Origin: Tannerella forsythia
GTDB taxonomy: Bacteria > Bacteroidota > Bacteroidia > Bacteroidales > Tannerellaceae
DNA: 64,000 bases
Direction: 5' to 3'
Assembly: GCF_001006485.1 (NCBI RefSeq)
Contig: NZ_JUET01000058.1
Location: forward strand, 310,001-374,000
Position numbers and translations under genes: made by a program. The notes below the pieces were generated by a model. That model had not been told where the DNA came from. It ran no database searches and was given only the letters and a program-made list of their open reading frames with translations. Positions 52,460-64,000 of the stretch are shown here, piece by piece; position 1 is the stretch's first letter, and each line of letters begins with the position of its first letter.

Positions 52460-53002
52460 ATGTCAGATTCTCAACAAAAATTCTATGTTCTCCGCGCAAT
52501 CAGCGGGAAGGAGAATAAGGTGCGTGAATATCTGGAGGCTGAAATGAGAAATTCGGACTTGGGAAATTATGTTTCACAAGTGCTTATTCCAACAGAGAAG
52601 ACGTTTACCATGCGTAATGGCAAAAAGGTCGTCAAAGAGCGCGCCTATTTGCCGGGATACGTATTGGTGGAGGCCAATCTGGTGGGCGAGGTGATCCATC
52701 GTTTGCGCGAGATACCCAATGTGATCGGATTTTTGGGTGGGGTGGAACACCCTATTCCTTTGCGTCCGTCGGAGGTGAGTCGTGTGTTAGGGACACTGGA
52801 TGAATTACAGGAGCAACCGGAAGAACTCGATGTTCAGTATGATGTAGGTGAGACCGTGAAAGTGACGTATGGCCCTTTCAACGGCTTCAGCGGTATCATT
52901 GAAGAAGTGAATGCGGAGAAAAAGAAACTCAAGGTGATTGTTAAAATCTTTGGACGTAAAACGCCCCTTGAATTAAGTTATGTACAAGTAGAGAAAGAAT
53001 AG
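52460..53002 (+). CDS. nusG: Transcription termination/antitermination protein NusG
   Basis: NusG binds RNA polymerase and links it to Rho and the ribosome. The 180-residue protein has the NGN domain (FYVLRAISGKENKVREYLE, AYLPGYVLVEANL) and the C-terminal KOW domain (VKVTYGPFNGFSGIIEEVN near residue 135). It is followed by ribosomal protein genes as in most bacteria. Confidence 0.97.
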   Translation: MSDSQQKFYVLRAISGKENKVREYLEAEMRNSDLGNYVSQVLIPTEKTFTMRNGKKVVKERAYLPGYVLVEANLVGEVIHRLREIPNVIGFLGGVEHPIPLRPSEVSRVLGTLDELQEQPEELDVQYDVGETVKVTYGPFNGFSGIIEEVNAEKKKLKVIVKIFGRKTPLELSYVQVEKE

Positions 53003-53063
53003 TCGTGGTTACGAATGATGGGTTCTTTTTCAAGATATGAATTAAATATTAAATTAAAAAAAG

Positions 53064-53510
53064 ATGGCGAAAGAAATTGCTGGACAAATTAAATTACAGA
53101 TAAAAGGAGGAGCAGCCAACCCTTCTCCTCCTGTTGGACCTGCATTGGGCTCCAAAGGGATAAATATCATGGAGTTCTGCAAGCAATTCAATGCCAGGAC
53201 CCAAGACAAGGCCGGTAAGGTGTTGCCTGTGGTAATTACCTATTATGCGGATAAGACGTTTGACTTCGTTGTAAAGACACCGCCTGTTGCTGTGCAGCTG
53301 CTTGAGGCCAGCAAGCAAAAGAGCGGGTCGGCACAACCTAACCGTAAGAAAGTGGCGCAAGTCACTTGGGATACGGTGAAGGCCATTGCTGAAGACAAGT
53401 TGGTCGATCTGAACTGCTTTACCGTTGAATCTGCGATGAAGATGGTCGCCGGTACAGCGCGAAGCATGGGGATTACGGTCACTGGAACATTCCCGGAAAC
53501 GAACCATTAA
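53064..53510 (+). CDS. rplK: 50S ribosomal protein uL11
   Basis: The 148-residue protein reads [20 protein letters not shown] near its start, the proline-rich loop that contacts factors, and ends with the RNA-binding helix part ([14 protein letters not shown]). L11 forms the GTPase-associated centre. rplA follows after 14 bases. Confidence 0.98.
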   Translation: MAKEIAGQIKLQIKGGAANPSPPVGPALGSKGINIMEFCKQFNARTQDKAGKVLPVVITYYADKTFDFVVKTPPVAVQLLEASKQKSGSAQPNRKKVAQVTWDTVKAIAEDKLVDLNCFTVESAMKMVAGTARSMGITVTGTFPETNH

Positions 53511-53524
53511 AAGTCGATTGGAAG

Positions 53525-54220
53525 ATGAGTAAAGTAACGAAAAATCGGAAATTGGCGGCGGGTAAGCTTGAAGAAGGGAAAATGTACACATTGCAGGAAG
53601 CTTCGGCATTAGTCAAAGAAATCACGACAACTAAGTTTGATGCTTCGGTAGATGTGGATGTTCGTCTCGGTGTTGACCCCCGTAAATCCAACCAAATGGT
53701 GAGAGGGGTAGTATCGCTTCCTCACGGGACAGGTAAAGAAACAAGGGTTCTTGTATTGTGTACTCCTGATAAAGAAGCCGAGGCAAAAGCGGCCGGAGCC
53801 GATTATGTAGGACTGGATGAGTATATCGAAAAAATCAAAGGCGGATGGACCGATATCGATATTATCATCACGATGCCCGCTATCATGGGTAAAATTGGTG
53901 CATTAGGACGTGTCTTGGGCCCTCGCGGCTTGATGCCGAATCCTAAAAGCGGAACCGTAACGAATGAAATTGGGAACGCCGTGAAAGAGGTGAAACAAGG
54001 TAAAATCGATTTTAAAGTCGACAAAGCCGGAATCGTTCACTCTTCTGTCGGTAAAGTATCTTTTAGCCCGGAGCAGATAAGCGGAAATGCGAAAGAATTT
54101 ATTTCAACGCTTATCAAATTGAAACCGTCGGCAGCCAAAGGTACTTATATAAAGAGCATTTATCTTTCCAGTACAATGAGTCCGGGAATAAAGGTTGACC
54201 CGAAAACGCTTGAAGATTAA
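53525..54220 (+). CDS. rplA: 50S ribosomal protein uL1
   Basis: The 231-residue protein has the L1 signature [18 protein letters not shown] near residue 43 and [15 protein letters not shown] near 138. L1 forms the stalk near the E site and in many bacteria represses its own operon by binding the message; I did not identify such a site here. Confidence 0.98.
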   Translation: MSKVTKNRKLAAGKLEEGKMYTLQEASALVKEITTTKFDASVDVDVRLGVDPRKSNQMVRGVVSLPHGTGKETRVLVLCTPDKEAEAKAAGADYVGLDEYIEKIKGGWTDIDIIITMPAIMGKIGALGRVLGPRGLMPNPKSGTVTNEIGNAVKEVKQGKIDFKVDKAGIVHSSVGKVSFSPEQISGNAKEFISTLIKLKPSAAKGTYIKSIYLSSTMSPGIKVDPKTLED

Positions 54221-54242
54221 TTACTTTAAAGTTTAGGAACAG

Positions 54243-54770
54243 ATGAAAAAGGAAGATAAAGGTATCGTTGTTGAACGGCTGGCCGAAACATTGAAAGCGT
54301 ATGGAAACTTCTACTTGACGGACATCGAAGCCTTGGATGCGGAGAAGACGAGTGCGTTGAGAAGGGTTTGTTACAAGGAAAATGTGAAGTTAGTCGTTGT
54401 AAAAAATACTTTGTTTAAAAAAGCTTTGGAGTCCATGGACACGGACTACTCGGCATTGTATGAAACCCTCAAGGGGAATACGGCCGTTATGTTTTCGAAC
54501 GTGGTGAATGCTCCGGCTCGCTTGATGAAGGATTTTACGAAAGGCATGAAAGGAGAGGTTAAGCCTCAACTGAAAGCTGCCTATGTACAGGAAAGTTTCT
54601 ACATTGGGGCAGAAAATTTGGATGCTTTGGTCAATCTGAAGAGCAGAGAAGAGATGATTGGAGATGTGATTGGATTGTTGCAGTCGCCGATCAAGAATGT
54701 GATGTCTGCTTTGCAATCTTCATCCGGACAGGCAATTCATGGTATTTTACAAACGCTCGAGAAGAGATAA
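54243..54770 (+). CDS. rplJ: 50S ribosomal protein uL10
   Basis: The 175-residue protein anchors L7/L12 dimers to the ribosome. It has the core FYLTDIEALDAEKTSALRR, VVVKNTLFKKALE and LKGNTAVMFSN. The C-terminal helix that binds L7/L12 is present. The rplA-rplJ gap is only 22 bases, so the long leader seen in some bacteria is missing. Confidence 0.97.
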   Translation: MKKEDKGIVVERLAETLKAYGNFYLTDIEALDAEKTSALRRVCYKENVKLVVVKNTLFKKALESMDTDYSALYETLKGNTAVMFSNVVNAPARLMKDFTKGMKGEVKPQLKAAYVQESFYIGAENLDALVNLKSREEMIGDVIGLLQSPIKNVMSALQSSSGQAIHGILQTLEKR

Positions 54771-54812
54771 AAATTTAATTAATAGAATAATAATCATTTA
54801 AATCATACAAAA

Positions 54813-55187
54813 ATGGCAGATTTGAAAGCTTTTGCAGAACAATTGGTAAATCTTACCGTAAAGGAAGTGAGCGAATTAACGACGATTTTGAAAGAAGAAT
54901 ACGGCATTGAACCGGCTGCGGCAGCCGTAGCGGTAGCAGCCGGTCCGGCTGCCGGTGCCGCCGCCGCCGAAGAGAAATCTTCTTTTGATGTGGTACTGAA
55001 ATCCGCCGGTGCTAATAAGCTGGCAGTCGTTAAATTAGTGAAAGAATTGACCGGTCTGGGCTTGAAAGAAGCAAAAGATATGGTTGACGGTGCTCCGAAC
55101 AACGTCAAAGAAGGTGTGGCTAAGGCCGAAGCTGAAGATTTGAAGAAAAAGTTGGAAGAAGCAGGAGCAGAAGTTGAGCTTAAATAG
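54813..55187 (+). CDS. rplL: 50S ribosomal protein bL12 (L7/L12)
   Basis: The 124-residue acidic protein has an N-terminal dimerisation domain ([20 protein letters not shown]), an alanine-rich hinge (about residues 32-52) and the C-terminal factor-binding domain ([20 protein letters not shown]). A strong hairpin lies between this gene and rpoB. Confidence 0.98.
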   Translation: MADLKAFAEQLVNLTVKEVSELTTILKEEYGIEPAAAAVAVAAGPAAGAAAAEEKSSFDVVLKSAGANKLAVVKLVKELTGLGLKEAKDMVDGAPNNVKEGVAKAEAEDLKKKLEEAGAEVELK

Positions 55188-55215
55188 TGTCTATGGCCTG
55201 ATAAACAGGTGATAT

Positions 55216-55255
55216 GGTTAAGTCTCCCCGTACGTCGGGGATTCTTAACCTTTTT
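55216..55255 (+). terminator. Attenuator-like terminator between rplL and rpoB
   Basis: GGTTAAG and TCCCCG (55216-55222, 55225-55230) pair with CGGGGA and CTTAACC (55236-55241, 55244-55250) around TACGT, with a 2-by-2 internal loop. Five T follow. It would allow only part of the transcripts to continue into rpoBC. Confidence 0.75.
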
Positions 55256-55303
55256 GCGTCTATTTCATTACAAGTTCAAAAACAATTCCTAACTACTAAC
55301 TAA

Positions 55304-58300
55304 ATGTCTTCTGCAGCTCAAACTCAAAGGATAAATTTTGCTTCGATCAAGAACTTCCTTGCTTATCCGGACTTCCTCGAAGTACAATTGAAGTCATTTC
55401 AAGACTTTTTACAACTTGATACGCCGCCCGAAAAAAGAAAAAAGGAAGGTTTGTATAAAGTGTTTTCCGAAAACTTCCCGATTGCCGATACACGAAATAA
55501 TTTTGTGCTGGAGTTTTTGGATTATTATGTAGATCCGCCTCGGTATTCCATTGATGAATGCATTGCACGCGGACTGACATACAGTGTTCCGTTAAAGGCT
55601 AAACTTAAATTGTATTGTACCGATCCGGAGCATGAAGATTTCGATACGGTGATTCAAGACGTCTATCTGGGACCGATACCTTATATGACTGATCGGGGTA
55701 CGTTTGTGATAAACGGAGCCGAACGTGTCGTCGTATCACAATTGCACCGTTCGCCCGGTGTGTTTTTCGGACAAAGTACGCATGCCAACGGAACGAAATT
55801 ATATTCTGCCCGTATTATTCCGTTTAAAGGCTCATGGATCGAGTTTGCAACGGATATCAACAATGTCATGTATGCGTATATCGACCGTAAGAAAAAGTTA
55901 CCCGTAACGACGTTGTTGCGTGCAATCGGTTTCGAGAGTGACAAGGATATTCTCGAAATATTCAATCTGGCAGAAGAAGTCAAAGTAACCAAAACGAACT
56001 TAAAGAAATATGTCGGGCGGAAGTTAGCGGCTCGCGTGTTGAAGACCTGGGTGGAAGATTTTGTCGATGAAGATACGGGTGAAGTTGTTTCCATCGAACG
56101 AAATGATGTTGTTATCGACCGTGAAGCGGAATTAAGCGAAGACAGTATTCAGGAAATTATAGATTCTGGGGTGCAATATATCCTGTTGCATCGTGAAGAT
56201 CAGAATCTGGCTGATTATGCGATCATTTACAATACGCTTCAGAAAGATCCGAGCAATTCCGAGAAGGAAGCCGTATTGTATATTTATCGTCAATTACGTA
56301 ATGCGGAGCCGGCGGATGAAGCCAGTGCTCGAGAAGTGATTACGAACCTGTTCTTCTCCGAAAAGCGTTATGATTTGGGAGATGTGGGGCGTTTCCGTAT
56401 AAATCGTAAGTTAGGATTGACCACCGGCGAAGACATCCGGGTTCTAACGAAAGAAGATATTATTGAGATTATCAAATATCTGATTGAATTGATCAACTCG
56501 AAGGCGGTGGTAGATGATATTGACCATTTGAGTAACCGTCGTGTCCGGACGGTCGGTGAACAGCTATACAACCAGTTCGGAATCGGTTTGGCGCGTATGT
56601 CGCGTACGGTTCGTGAACGGATGAATGTTCGTGATAACGAGGTTTTTACACCGATTGATCTGATCAATGCCAAAACGATTTCGTCGGTTGTGAACTCTTT
56701 CTTCGGGACGAATGCGCTGTCGCAATTTATGGATCAGACGAACCCGTTGGCAGAGATTACCCATAAGCGTCGTTTGTCGGCCTTAGGTCCCGGAGGCCTA
56801 TCGCGCGAGCGTGCCGGATTCGAGGTGCGTGACGTTCACTATACGCATTACGGACGTCTTTGTCCGATTGAAACGCCGGAAGGCCCGAATATCGGATTGA
56901 TTTCTTCGCTTTGTGTGTATGCGAAAATCAATGAGTTGGGATTCATCTCGACTCCTTACCGTAAGGTCGAAGAAGGAAGGGTAAACTTTTCGGAGGAGGC
57001 CTTGGAGTATTATACCGCAGAAGAAGAAGAAAGCAAAATCGTAGCACAAGGAAACGCTCCGCTGGATGATCACGGACGTTTTGTGCGTGATAAGGTGAAA
57101 TCGAGATATGAGGCCGATTTTCCTGTGGTAGAGCCGGAGAAAGTCGACTTGATGGACGTTGCTCCGACTCAGATCGCTTCGATTGCGGCGGCGCTGATTC
57201 CTTTCCTTGAACATGACGATGCGAACCGCGCCTTGATGGGATCGAACATGATGCGTCAGGCCGTACCGTTGATTCGTACCGATGCCCCGATTGTCGGAAC
57301 CGGTATTGAAGCGCAGGTAGCCCGTGATTCTCGTACCCAGATTATCGCAGAAGGAGAGGGCGAAATCGTCTTTGTTGATGCTACCTGTATCAAGATTAAA
57401 TATGACCGTACGGAAGACGAAGAATTTGTAAGTTTTGAAGATGCGGTGAAGACGTATACCATTCCGAAATGGCGGAAGACGAACCAAAGTACAACGGTCG
57501 ATTTGCGTCCGATTTGTCGTTGCGGTCAACGGGTAAAAGCCGGAGACATCTTGACGGAAGGCTATTCGACGCAAAACGGGGAACTTGCCTTGGGACGCAA
57601 CGTCAAGGTCGCTTATATGCCCTGGAAGGGATATAACTATGAGGACGCTGTAGTGCTGAATGAACGCATGGTACGTGAGGATTTCTTTACGTCGGTTCAT
57701 GTGGATGAGTATATTTTGGAGGTACGTGAAACGAAGCGTGGTATGGAAGAATTGACTTCCGATATCCCCAACGTGAGTGAGGAGGCCATCAAAGACCTTG
57801 ACGAACGCGGTATCATTCGTGTAGGCGCACACGTTAAACCCGGGGATATCCTGATCGGAAAGATCACCCCGAAAGGAGAGTCCGATCCTTCTCCCGAAGA
57901 AAAATTGTTACGTGCAATATTCGGAGACAAGGCCGGCGACGTAAAAGACGCTTCGTTGAAGGCAACGCCCTCGTTGCAAGGAGTCGTTATCGAAACGAGC
58001 CTGTTCTCGAAGATGATAAAAAAACGCAATTCTCGTATGTCCGATAAGGCGGTGCTGCCGAAATTGGACGAAGAATACGAAGAGAAGATGGGCACATTGA
58101 GAAGTTTGCTTGTCGATAAGTTGCAGGAGCTCACAAACGGTAAGACCTCGCAGGGCGTAAAGGACTATCTGAATACGGAGGTGATTGCCCGTGGTGCCAA
58201 GTTTTCGCGTAAAGCCTTGGAAGAATTGGACTATAACACGGTGCAAGTAAGTAAATGGACGACCGACGCCCATAAAAATGAGTTGATCAAGCAGCTGATT

Positions 58301-59116
58301 GTTAATTATCTGAAGAAGTATAAAGAATTAGATGCCGAGTTGCGCAGGAAGAAGTTCGATCTCACGATTGGAGACGAGTTGCCTACGGGAATCGTGCAGA
58401 TCGCAAAAGTTTACATTGCCAAGAAACGTAAGATTCAGGTCGGCGATAAGATGGCTGGACGTCATGGGAACAAAGGCATCGTTTCGAAGATTGTACGTCA
58501 GGAAGACATGCCTTTCCTTGAGGATGGCACACCGGTGGATATTTGTTTGAATCCGTTGGGTGTACCTTCACGTATGAACCTCGGACAGATCTTCGAAGCC
58601 GTCTTAGGATGGGCAGGAAAGACACTCGATGTGAAATTTGCTACGCCGATATTCGACGGGGCGTCGATCGACGATTTGAATGAATGGACTGATAAAGCAG
58701 GCCTCCCGCGTTATGGTAAGACTTACTTGTATGACGGCGGTACGGGAGAGCGTTTCGATCAGCCGGCAACGGTGGGAGTCACGTACTTCCTGAAGCTGGG
58801 ACACATGGTCGACGATAAGATGCACGCTCGTTCCATCGGCCCCTATTCGTTGATTACGCAGCAGCCCTTAGGAGGTAAGGCACAGTTTGGCGGTCAACGC
58901 TTCGGAGAGATGGAGGTCTGGGCAATTGAGGCCTTCGGTGCCGCTCATATCTTGCAAGAAATCCTGACGATCAAATCGGACGATGTGGTCGGCCGTTCGA
59001 AAGCGTATGAAGCGATTGTGAAAGGAGAGAATATGCCTAAACCGGGTATTCCCGAGTCGTTGAATGTTTTGCTTCATGAATTGAGAGGCCTTTGTTTAAG
59101 TCTTACATTAGATTAA
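55304..59116 (+). CDS. rpoB: DNA-directed RNA polymerase subunit beta
   Basis: The 1270-residue beta subunit is intact. Recognisable parts are the rifampicin-region text [21 protein letters not shown] split over about residues 475-495, [20 protein letters not shown], and [11 protein letters not shown]. Further on are [27 protein letters not shown] near 1050 and the C-terminal [20 protein letters not shown]. The start [12 protein letters not shown] follows a 53-base gap after the attenuator. rpoC follows after 28 bases. Confidence 0.99.
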   Translation: MSSAAQTQRINFASIKNFLAYPDFLEVQLKSFQDFLQLDTPPEKRKKEGLYKVFSENFPIADTRNNFVLEFLDYYVDPPRYSIDECIARGLTYSVPLKAKLKLYCTDPEHEDFDTVIQDVYLGPIPYMTDRGTFVINGAERVVVSQLHRSPGVFFGQSTHANGTKLYSARIIPFKGSWIEFATDINNVMYAYIDRKKKLPVTTLLRAIGFESDKDILEIFNLAEEVKVTKTNLKKYVGRKLAARVLKTWVEDFVDEDTGEVVSIERNDVVIDREAELSEDSIQEIIDSGVQYILLHREDQNLADYAIIYNTLQKDPSNSEKEAVLYIYRQLRNAEPADEASAREVITNLFFSEKRYDLGDVGRFRINRKLGLTTGEDIRVLTKEDIIEIIKYLIELINSKAVVDDIDHLSNRRVRTVGEQLYNQFGIGLARMSRTVRERMNVRDNEVFTPIDLINAKTISSVVNSFFGTNALSQFMDQTNPLAEITHKRRLSALGPGGLSRERAGFEVRDVHYTHYGRLCPIETPEGPNIGLISSLCVYAKINELGFISTPYRKVEEGRVNFSEEALEYYTAEEEESKIVAQGNAPLDDHGRFVRDKVKSRYEADFPVVEPEKVDLMDVAPTQIASIAAALIPFLEHDDANRALMGSNMMRQAVPLIRTDAPIVGTGIEAQVARDSRTQIIAEGEGEIVFVDATCIKIKYDRTEDEEFVSFEDAVKTYTIPKWRKTNQSTTVDLRPICRCGQRVKAGDILTEGYSTQNGELALGRNVKVAYMPWKGYNYEDAVVLNERMVREDFFTSVHVDEYILEVRETKRGMEELTSDIPNVSEEAIKDLDERGIIRVGAHVKPGDILIGKITPKGESDPSPEEKLLRAIFGDKAGDVKDASLKATPSLQGVVIETSLFSKMIKKRNSRMSDKAVLPKLDEEYEEKMGTLRSLLVDKLQELTNGKTSQGVKDYLNTEVIARGAKFSRKALEELDYNTVQVSKWTTDAHKNELIKQLIVNYLKKYKELDAELRRKKFDLTIGDELPTGIVQIAKVYIAKKRKIQVGDKMAGRHGNKGIVSKIVRQEDMPFLEDGTPVDICLNPLGVPSRMNLGQIFEAVLGWAGKTLDVKFATPIFDGASIDDLNEWTDKAGLPRYGKTYLYDGGTGERFDQPATVGVTYFLKLGHMVDDKMHARSIGPYSLITQQPLGGKAQFGGQRFGEMEVWAIEAFGAAHILQEILTIKSDDVVGRSKAYEAIVKGENMPKPGIPESLNVLLHELRGLCLSLTLD

Positions 59117-59144
59117 AAGATAACTCTTTATAAAATAGAAAAAT

Positions 59145-62100
59145 ATGGCTTTTAGAAGAGAAAATAAGATAAAGAGTGAGTTCACGAAGATTACCGTCGG
59201 ATTGGCTTCGCCGGAAGAGATTCTCGAAAACTCGTACGGAGAAGTATTGAAGCCGGAAACGATCAATTACCGTACATACAAACCCGAACGCGACGGTTTG
59301 TTTTGTGAACGGATTTTTGGCCCGGTGAAAAATTACGAATGTTATTGCGGAAAATATAAGCGTATTCGTTATAAGGGGATTGTCTGTGATCGATGCGGTG
59401 TGGAAGTGACGGAAAAGAAGGTGCGCCGCGAGCGTTCCGGACATATTCAGTTGGTTGTTCCGGTGGCGCATATCTGGTATTTTCGTTCTTTACCGAATAA
59501 GATCGGTTATCTGTTGGGACTGCCTACCAAGAAAATGGATTCGATCATCTATTATGAACGGTATATCGTGATTCAGAAAGGGGCCGCGGAAGGTGTCAAT
59601 GACATGGACCTGTTGTCCGAGGAAGAATATCTGAATATCATCGATACTTTACCGAAAGAAAATCAGATGCTTGAGGACACCGACCCGAACAAGTTTATCG
59701 CAAAGATCGGGGCAGAAGCGATTTACGACTTACTTGTTCGTTTGGATTTGGATACCTTATCCTACGATCTGCGTCATCATGCAACAACAGACACTTCGCA
59801 GCAACGAAAGAATGAAGCGTTGAAACGTTTGCAGGTCGTTGAATCGTTCCGTGCGTCGAAAGGTCGGAATAAGCCGGAGTGGATGATTATTAAGGTGGTT
59901 CCCGTTATCCCGCCGGAATTGCGTCCGCTTGTTCCGCTCGATGGAGGCCGTTTTGCCACCTCCGATTTGAACGATCTGTATCGTCGTGTGATCATCCGTA
60001 ACAATCGTCTGAAACGGTTGATCGATATCCGTGCCCCGGAAGTCATTCTTCGAAACGAAAAACGAATGTTGCAGGAGGCTGTCGATTCATTGTTCGACAA
60101 CTCGCGCAAGTCGAGCGCTGTGAAAACGGATGCCAACCGTCTGCTGAAATCGCTTTCAGACAGTCTGAAAGGAAAACAGGGACGATTCCGTCAGAATCTG
60201 TTGGGAAAACGTGTCGACTATTCCGCACGGTCGGTGATTGTCGTCGGACCTGAGTTGAAAATGCACGAATGCGGTCTGCCGAAAGGCATGGCTGCTGAGT
60301 TATATAAGCCGTTCATCATTCGTAAATTGATCGAACGGGGCATTGTTAAGACGGTCAAATCCGCCAAAAAAATCGTAGATCGCAAAGAGCCGGTCGTATG
60401 GGATATTCTGGAATATGTGATGAAAGGACATCCGGTATTGCTGAACCGCGCTCCGACATTGCACCGTTTGGGTATTCAGGCCTTCCAGCCCAAGCTCATC
60501 GAAGGGAAGGCAATACAGTTGCATCCTCTGGCTTGTACGGCGTTCAATGCCGACTTTGACGGTGACCAGATGGCGGTCCATTTGCCGCTCGGTAACGAAG
60601 CCGTGCTTGAAGCGCAGATGCTGATGCTCGCTTCACATAATATTCTGAATCCCGCCAATGGGGCCCCGATTACGGTACCTTCTCAGGATATGGTGCTCGG
60701 TTTGTATTATATCACAAAACTTCGGCATGGAGCGAAAGGCGAAGGACTTGTTTTCTACGGACCTGAGGAGGCAATGATCGCATACAACGAGAAAAAGTTG
60801 GATATTCATGCGCCGATTAAGGTCTATGTGAACGACTTGAATGAGGAAGGCGGAATGGTCAGAAAGATGGTGGAAACGTCTGTCGGTCGTTTGATGGCCA
60901 ATGAATATGTACCGGATGAAGTTGGATATATTAATGAGGTTTGGGGAAAGAAAGCCCTGCGCGATATCATCAGCCGTGTGATCAAAGTGTGCGGTGTGGC
61001 GCGTACGGCGCAGTTCCTTGACGACATCAAGAATCTGGGGTATTATATGGCCTTCAAAGGCGGTTTGTCATTCAATCTGGCCGATGTGCTGATCCCACCG
61101 GAAAAGGACGAGATCGTGAAAGAAGGGTATGATGAAGTGGAACAGATTACGGCGAACTATAACATGGGCTTCATCACGAATAACGAACGTTATAATCAGA
61201 TTATCGATACGTGGACACACGTCAACAGCCGTTTGTCGAAGACCCTGATTGAGCAACTCAGCGCTGACGATGACGGATTCAACTCCATCTATATGATGAT
61301 GGATTCCGGGGCACGCGGATCGAAAGAACAGATTCGTCAGCTCTCGGGAATGCGCGGATTGATGGCCAAGCCGCAGAAGAGCGGAAGTGAGGGCGGACAA
61401 ATCATTGAAAACCCGATTTTGTCGAACTTTAAAGAGGGATTGTCGGTGCTGGAGTACTTTATCTCGACGCACGGCGCCCGGAAAGGGTTGGCGGATACGG
61501 CGCTGAAGACAGCTGACGCCGGTTACTTGACCCGTCGTCTTGTCGACGTTTCACATGATGTGATCATCAATGAGGAGGACTGCGGCACATTGCGCGGGCT
61601 GACTTGTACGGAATTGAAAAACAATGAAGAAGTGATTGCATCGCTTTACGAACGCATCCTCGGTCGTGTATCGGTTCACGATGTTATTCACCCGATTACG
61701 GGAAAAACCATCGTTAAGTCGGGCGAGGAAATTCGAGAGGAGCAAGCAATGGAAATTCAAAACTCACCGATTGAAAGTGTAGAAATTCGCTCGGTACTGA
61801 CTTGTGAGTCGAAGAAGGGCGTTTGTGCGAAGTGCTATGGGCGTAACCTGGCAACGGGACAAATGGTGCAGAAAGGTGAAGTCGTTGGTGTCATTGCCGC
61901 ACAGTCTATTGGTGAGCCGGGAACACAGTTGACGCTTCGTACGTTCCACGTCGGCGGTATCGCATCGAATATTGCGACGGAGAACAGTTTGGTTTCGAAA
62001 TACGACGGAGTACTTGAGATTGATGAGCTGCGTGCCGTCGATTCGGAAACGGAAAAGTGCAAGATCGTAGTCAGTCGTTTGGCGGAGCTGCGTATCGTAG

Positions 62101-63422
62101 ATCCTCATACGAAAATTATCTTGCATAATCATAATATCCCTTACGGTTCGAAGCTATTCTTCGAGCATGGAGCAACCGTTCGGAAGGGAGATAAGATTAT
62201 CGAATGGGACCCGTTCAATGCGGTGATTGTTTCCGAAGTTGCAGGAAAGATTACTTTCGAAAGCATGGATGAAAATGTGACGTATAAGATTGAAAGTGAT
62301 GAAACGACCGGATTGAAAGAGAAGATCATCATCGAGTCGAAAGATAAGACGAAGGTACCGGCTGCGCATGTTTTGGATGCTGAGAATCAGCTATTGAAGA
62401 ATTATTCATTGCCTTTGGGTGCTCATGTGGTCAAGGAAGAAGGCGACATGATCAAAGCGGGTGAGGTGTTAGTAAAGATTCCGCGTGCGGTGGGTAAAAC
62501 CGGTGATATTACAGGTGGATTGCCGCGTGTTACGGAGTTGTTCGAGGCGCGTAACCCGTCTAATCCGGCGATTGTTTCGGAGATTGACGGTGAGATCAGT
62601 TTTGGAAAAATCAAACGCGGTAATCGTGAAATCATGGTAACTTCGAAGCTTGGAGAGGTGAAGAAGTACATGGTTCCCTTGTCGAAACAGTTGCTGGTGC
62701 AGGAAAACGATTACGTACGCGCCGGCATGCCGCTCTCCGACGGCGCGATTACTCCATCCGATATTCTGGCGATCAAAGGCCCTACGGCCGTTCAGGAATA
62801 TATCGTGAACGAGGTACAGGATGTTTATCGTCTGCAGGGAGTGAAGATTAACGACAAGCATTTTGAGGTGATCGTTCGTCAGATGATGCGCAAGGTCGAA
62901 GTCGTGGATCCGGGAGATACTCGTTTTCTCGAACAGCAGGTCGTTGACAAGCTCGAAGTGATGGAAGAGAACGACCGCATCTGGGGTAAGAAAGTGGTGA
63001 CGGATGCCGGTGATTCGGGAACGCTTAATGCGGGACAGATTGTCACGGCGCGTAAACTTCGTGACGAAAACAGTATGCTCAAACGTCGTGACAAAAAACC
63101 GGTAGAAGCGCGGGATGCCGTTCCTGCAACAACGAATCAGATCCTGCAGGGAATCACACGCGCAGCTCTGCAGACCTCCAGCTTTATGTCGGCCGCCTCA
63201 TTCCAGGAGACAACCAAGGTGCTGAATGAAGCGGCGATCTGTGGAAAAATCGATCGTCTCGAGGGGTTGAAGGAAAATGTGATTTGCGGTCATTTGATCC
63301 CGGCCGGAACCGGGCAGCGTGAATATGAAAAACTGACCGTTGGCGCCAAGGAGGAATTCGACCGGATTGCGGCCAGCCGTGCCAATGTGGTCGATCTTTC
63401 GGAGGTAGAGATGGATAAGTAA
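59145..63422 (+). CDS. rpoC: DNA-directed RNA polymerase subunit beta'
   Basis: The 1425-residue beta' subunit is intact. It shows the N-terminal zinc site [20 protein letters not shown] near residues 66-85, the catalytic magnesium site [14 protein letters not shown] near 465, and the bridge-helix/trigger region ([19 protein letters not shown]). The second cysteine cluster is [13 protein letters not shown] near 887, followed by [16 protein letters not shown]. The C-terminus ends with the omega-contact region. A HerA-like gene follows 24 bases later. Confidence 0.99.
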   Translation: MAFRRENKIKSEFTKITVGLASPEEILENSYGEVLKPETINYRTYKPERDGLFCERIFGPVKNYECYCGKYKRIRYKGIVCDRCGVEVTEKKVRRERSGHIQLVVPVAHIWYFRSLPNKIGYLLGLPTKKMDSIIYYERYIVIQKGAAEGVNDMDLLSEEEYLNIIDTLPKENQMLEDTDPNKFIAKIGAEAIYDLLVRLDLDTLSYDLRHHATTDTSQQRKNEALKRLQVVESFRASKGRNKPEWMIIKVVPVIPPELRPLVPLDGGRFATSDLNDLYRRVIIRNNRLKRLIDIRAPEVILRNEKRMLQEAVDSLFDNSRKSSAVKTDANRLLKSLSDSLKGKQGRFRQNLLGKRVDYSARSVIVVGPELKMHECGLPKGMAAELYKPFIIRKLIERGIVKTVKSAKKIVDRKEPVVWDILEYVMKGHPVLLNRAPTLHRLGIQAFQPKLIEGKAIQLHPLACTAFNADFDGDQMAVHLPLGNEAVLEAQMLMLASHNILNPANGAPITVPSQDMVLGLYYITKLRHGAKGEGLVFYGPEEAMIAYNEKKLDIHAPIKVYVNDLNEEGGMVRKMVETSVGRLMANEYVPDEVGYINEVWGKKALRDIISRVIKVCGVARTAQFLDDIKNLGYYMAFKGGLSFNLADVLIPPEKDEIVKEGYDEVEQITANYNMGFITNNERYNQIIDTWTHVNSRLSKTLIEQLSADDDGFNSIYMMMDSGARGSKEQIRQLSGMRGLMAKPQKSGSEGGQIIENPILSNFKEGLSVLEYFISTHGARKGLADTALKTADAGYLTRRLVDVSHDVIINEEDCGTLRGLTCTELKNNEEVIASLYERILGRVSVHDVIHPITGKTIVKSGEEIREEQAMEIQNSPIESVEIRSVLTCESKKGVCAKCYGRNLATGQMVQKGEVVGVIAAQSIGEPGTQLTLRTFHVGGIASNIATENSLVSKYDGVLEIDELRAVDSETEKCKIVVSRLAELRIVDPHTKIILHNHNIPYGSKLFFEHGATVRKGDKIIEWDPFNAVIVSEVAGKITFESMDENVTYKIESDETTGLKEKIIIESKDKTKVPAAHVLDAENQLLKNYSLPLGAHVVKEEGDMIKAGEVLVKIPRAVGKTGDITGGLPRVTELFEARNPSNPAIVSEIDGEISFGKIKRGNREIMVTSKLGEVKKYMVPLSKQLLVQENDYVRAGMPLSDGAITPSDILAIKGPTAVQEYIVNEVQDVYRLQGVKINDKHFEVIVRQMMRKVEVVDPGDTRFLEQQVVDKLEVMEENDRIWGKKVVTDAGDSGTLNAGQIVTARKLRDENSMLKRRDKKPVEARDAVPATTNQILQGITRAALQTSSFMSAASFQETTKVLNEAAICGKIDRLEGLKENVICGHLIPAGTGQREYEKLTVGAKEEFDRIAASRANVVDLSEVEMDK

Positions 63423-63446
63423 AGGTTCATTCCTAATAGCACTCTT

Positions 63447-64000
63447 ATGTTGGCGAAGAATCAAAAAGCGCTTATTGCCATTGCGGGAGGGCAGGATATC
63501 TGTCTTCTCCCCCCAATGGCGAATCGTCATGGGCTGATTACGGGAGCTACAGGTACGGGAAAGACGTGTACCTTGCAAAATATGGCTGAAACCTTCAGTA
63601 GTATGGGGGTTCCCGTGTTTGCCACGGATATCAAAGGCGATCTTTCCGGGGTTAGCAGGCCGGGAGGCAGCAATCCGCATCTGCAAAAAAGTGTCGACCG
63701 GAATCGTCTTGCAGAGAAAGGCTTCGAATACCGCGGCTTTCCAGTATGTTTCTGGGACATTTTCGGAGAGCAGGGACATCCGTTGCGTACGACGGTCTCC
63801 GAGATGGGACCCGTGCTTCTCAGCCGTCTGCTTGATTTGAACGACATACAGAGCAGTGTGCTCACGATCGCCTTTCACATCGCTGACAATGAGCAGCTCT
63901 TGTTGATCGATCTGAAGGATTTGCGTAAAATGCTCGAACATCTCGGTACGGAACGAGGTAAATATATGGTATCGTATGGCAATATTTCGCCGGCCAGCAT
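63447..64000 (+). CDS. HerA-like ATPase (DUF853 family), cut by the window end
   Basis: The frame opens at ATG 63447 and stays open for 184 codons to the end of the window. Walker A is LITGATGTGKTCTL near residue 32. The text ATDIKGDLSGVSRPGGSNPH and the later WDIFGEQGHPLRTTVSEMGP are typical of the HerA-like DUF853 proteins (YjgR type). These are related to HerA/FtsK motors; their role is not settled. It follows rpoC by 24 bases without a terminator. Confidence 0.9.
   Translation, partial: MLAKNQKALIAIAGGQDICLLPPMANRHGLITGATGTGKTCTLQNMAETFSSMGVPVFATDIKGDLSGVSRPGGSNPHLQKSVDRNRLAEKGFEYRGFPVCFWDIFGEQGHPLRTTVSEMGPVLLSRLLDLNDIQSSVLTIAFHIADNEQLLLIDLKDLRKMLEHLGTERGKYMVSYGNISPAS

Overview
The window is a chromosomal segment of a Bacteroidetes bacterium, most likely an oral Porphyromonadaceae/Tannerellaceae member close to Tannerella forsythia. 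This placement is inferred from gene content and was not tested by a search. The supporting signs are a giant SprA/Sov type IX secretion translocon, a GH20 hexosaminidase lipoprotein resembling T. forsythia HexA, a TPR-type hybrid two-component regulator, a five-repeat DUF349 protein, moderate GC content, promoters with the Bacteroidetes -7 box TAnnTTTG (twice or more with -33 TTTG at 19-20 nt), and start codons that almost always lack a Shine-Dalgarno sequence.

Layout. 1-1.3 kb: a DUF4143 AAA ATPase preceded by 22-bp iterated repeats. 1.3-2.7 kb: an AT-rich gap with a terminator, then a lone FecCD-type permease. 2.7-14.1 kb (minus strand): ruvA, the 7.4-kb sprA gene, a DUF349 protein and a coupled ATP-grasp-like protein. 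14.2-21.5 kb (plus strand): a SUI1/YciH protein, an AddA/RecB-like helicase-nuclease, psd and pssA for phosphatidylethanolamine synthesis, an AraC regulator and hflX. 21.5-32.3 kb (minus strand): an envelope-protein region with a TMEM43-like protein, a UshA-like nucleotidase, DUF2207, LemA, a Big2 lipoprotein, two tiny lipoproteins, a YARHG protein and a larger lipoprotein. Two blocks rich in dispersed repeats (24.7-25.5 and 32.3-33.8 kb) lie within and beside it. 33.8-37.2 kb: a small charged gene divergent from a hybrid sensor/regulator, with AraC-like direct repeats between them. 37.3-44.2 kb (minus strand): hexA, glyA, tRNA-Arg, sodB, recO and an AT-rich putative metallopeptidase. 44.4-49 kb: gltX-waaA converging on a CapA-like gene and a gamma-carbonic anhydrase. 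49-63.4 kb: the translation/transcription block rpsU, xerC/D, hpf, two tRNA-Thr, tuf, tRNA-Trp, secE, nusG, rplKAJL, rpoBC. The window ends inside a HerA-like ATPase gene.

How the parts relate. The core block from 49 kb follows the widely conserved order and is led by a near-consensus promoter, with an internal hairpin before rpoB. sprA supplies the outer-membrane channel for T9SS cargo. psd and pssA act consecutively. The least explained parts are the small gene/hybrid regulator pair with its 21-bp-spaced operator-like repeats, the TMEM43-nucleotidase-DUF2207-LemA neighbourhood with its tiny lipoproteins, and the composite repeat array of hairpin-bearing units. All functions are read from motifs and gene order; none was confirmed by database search.
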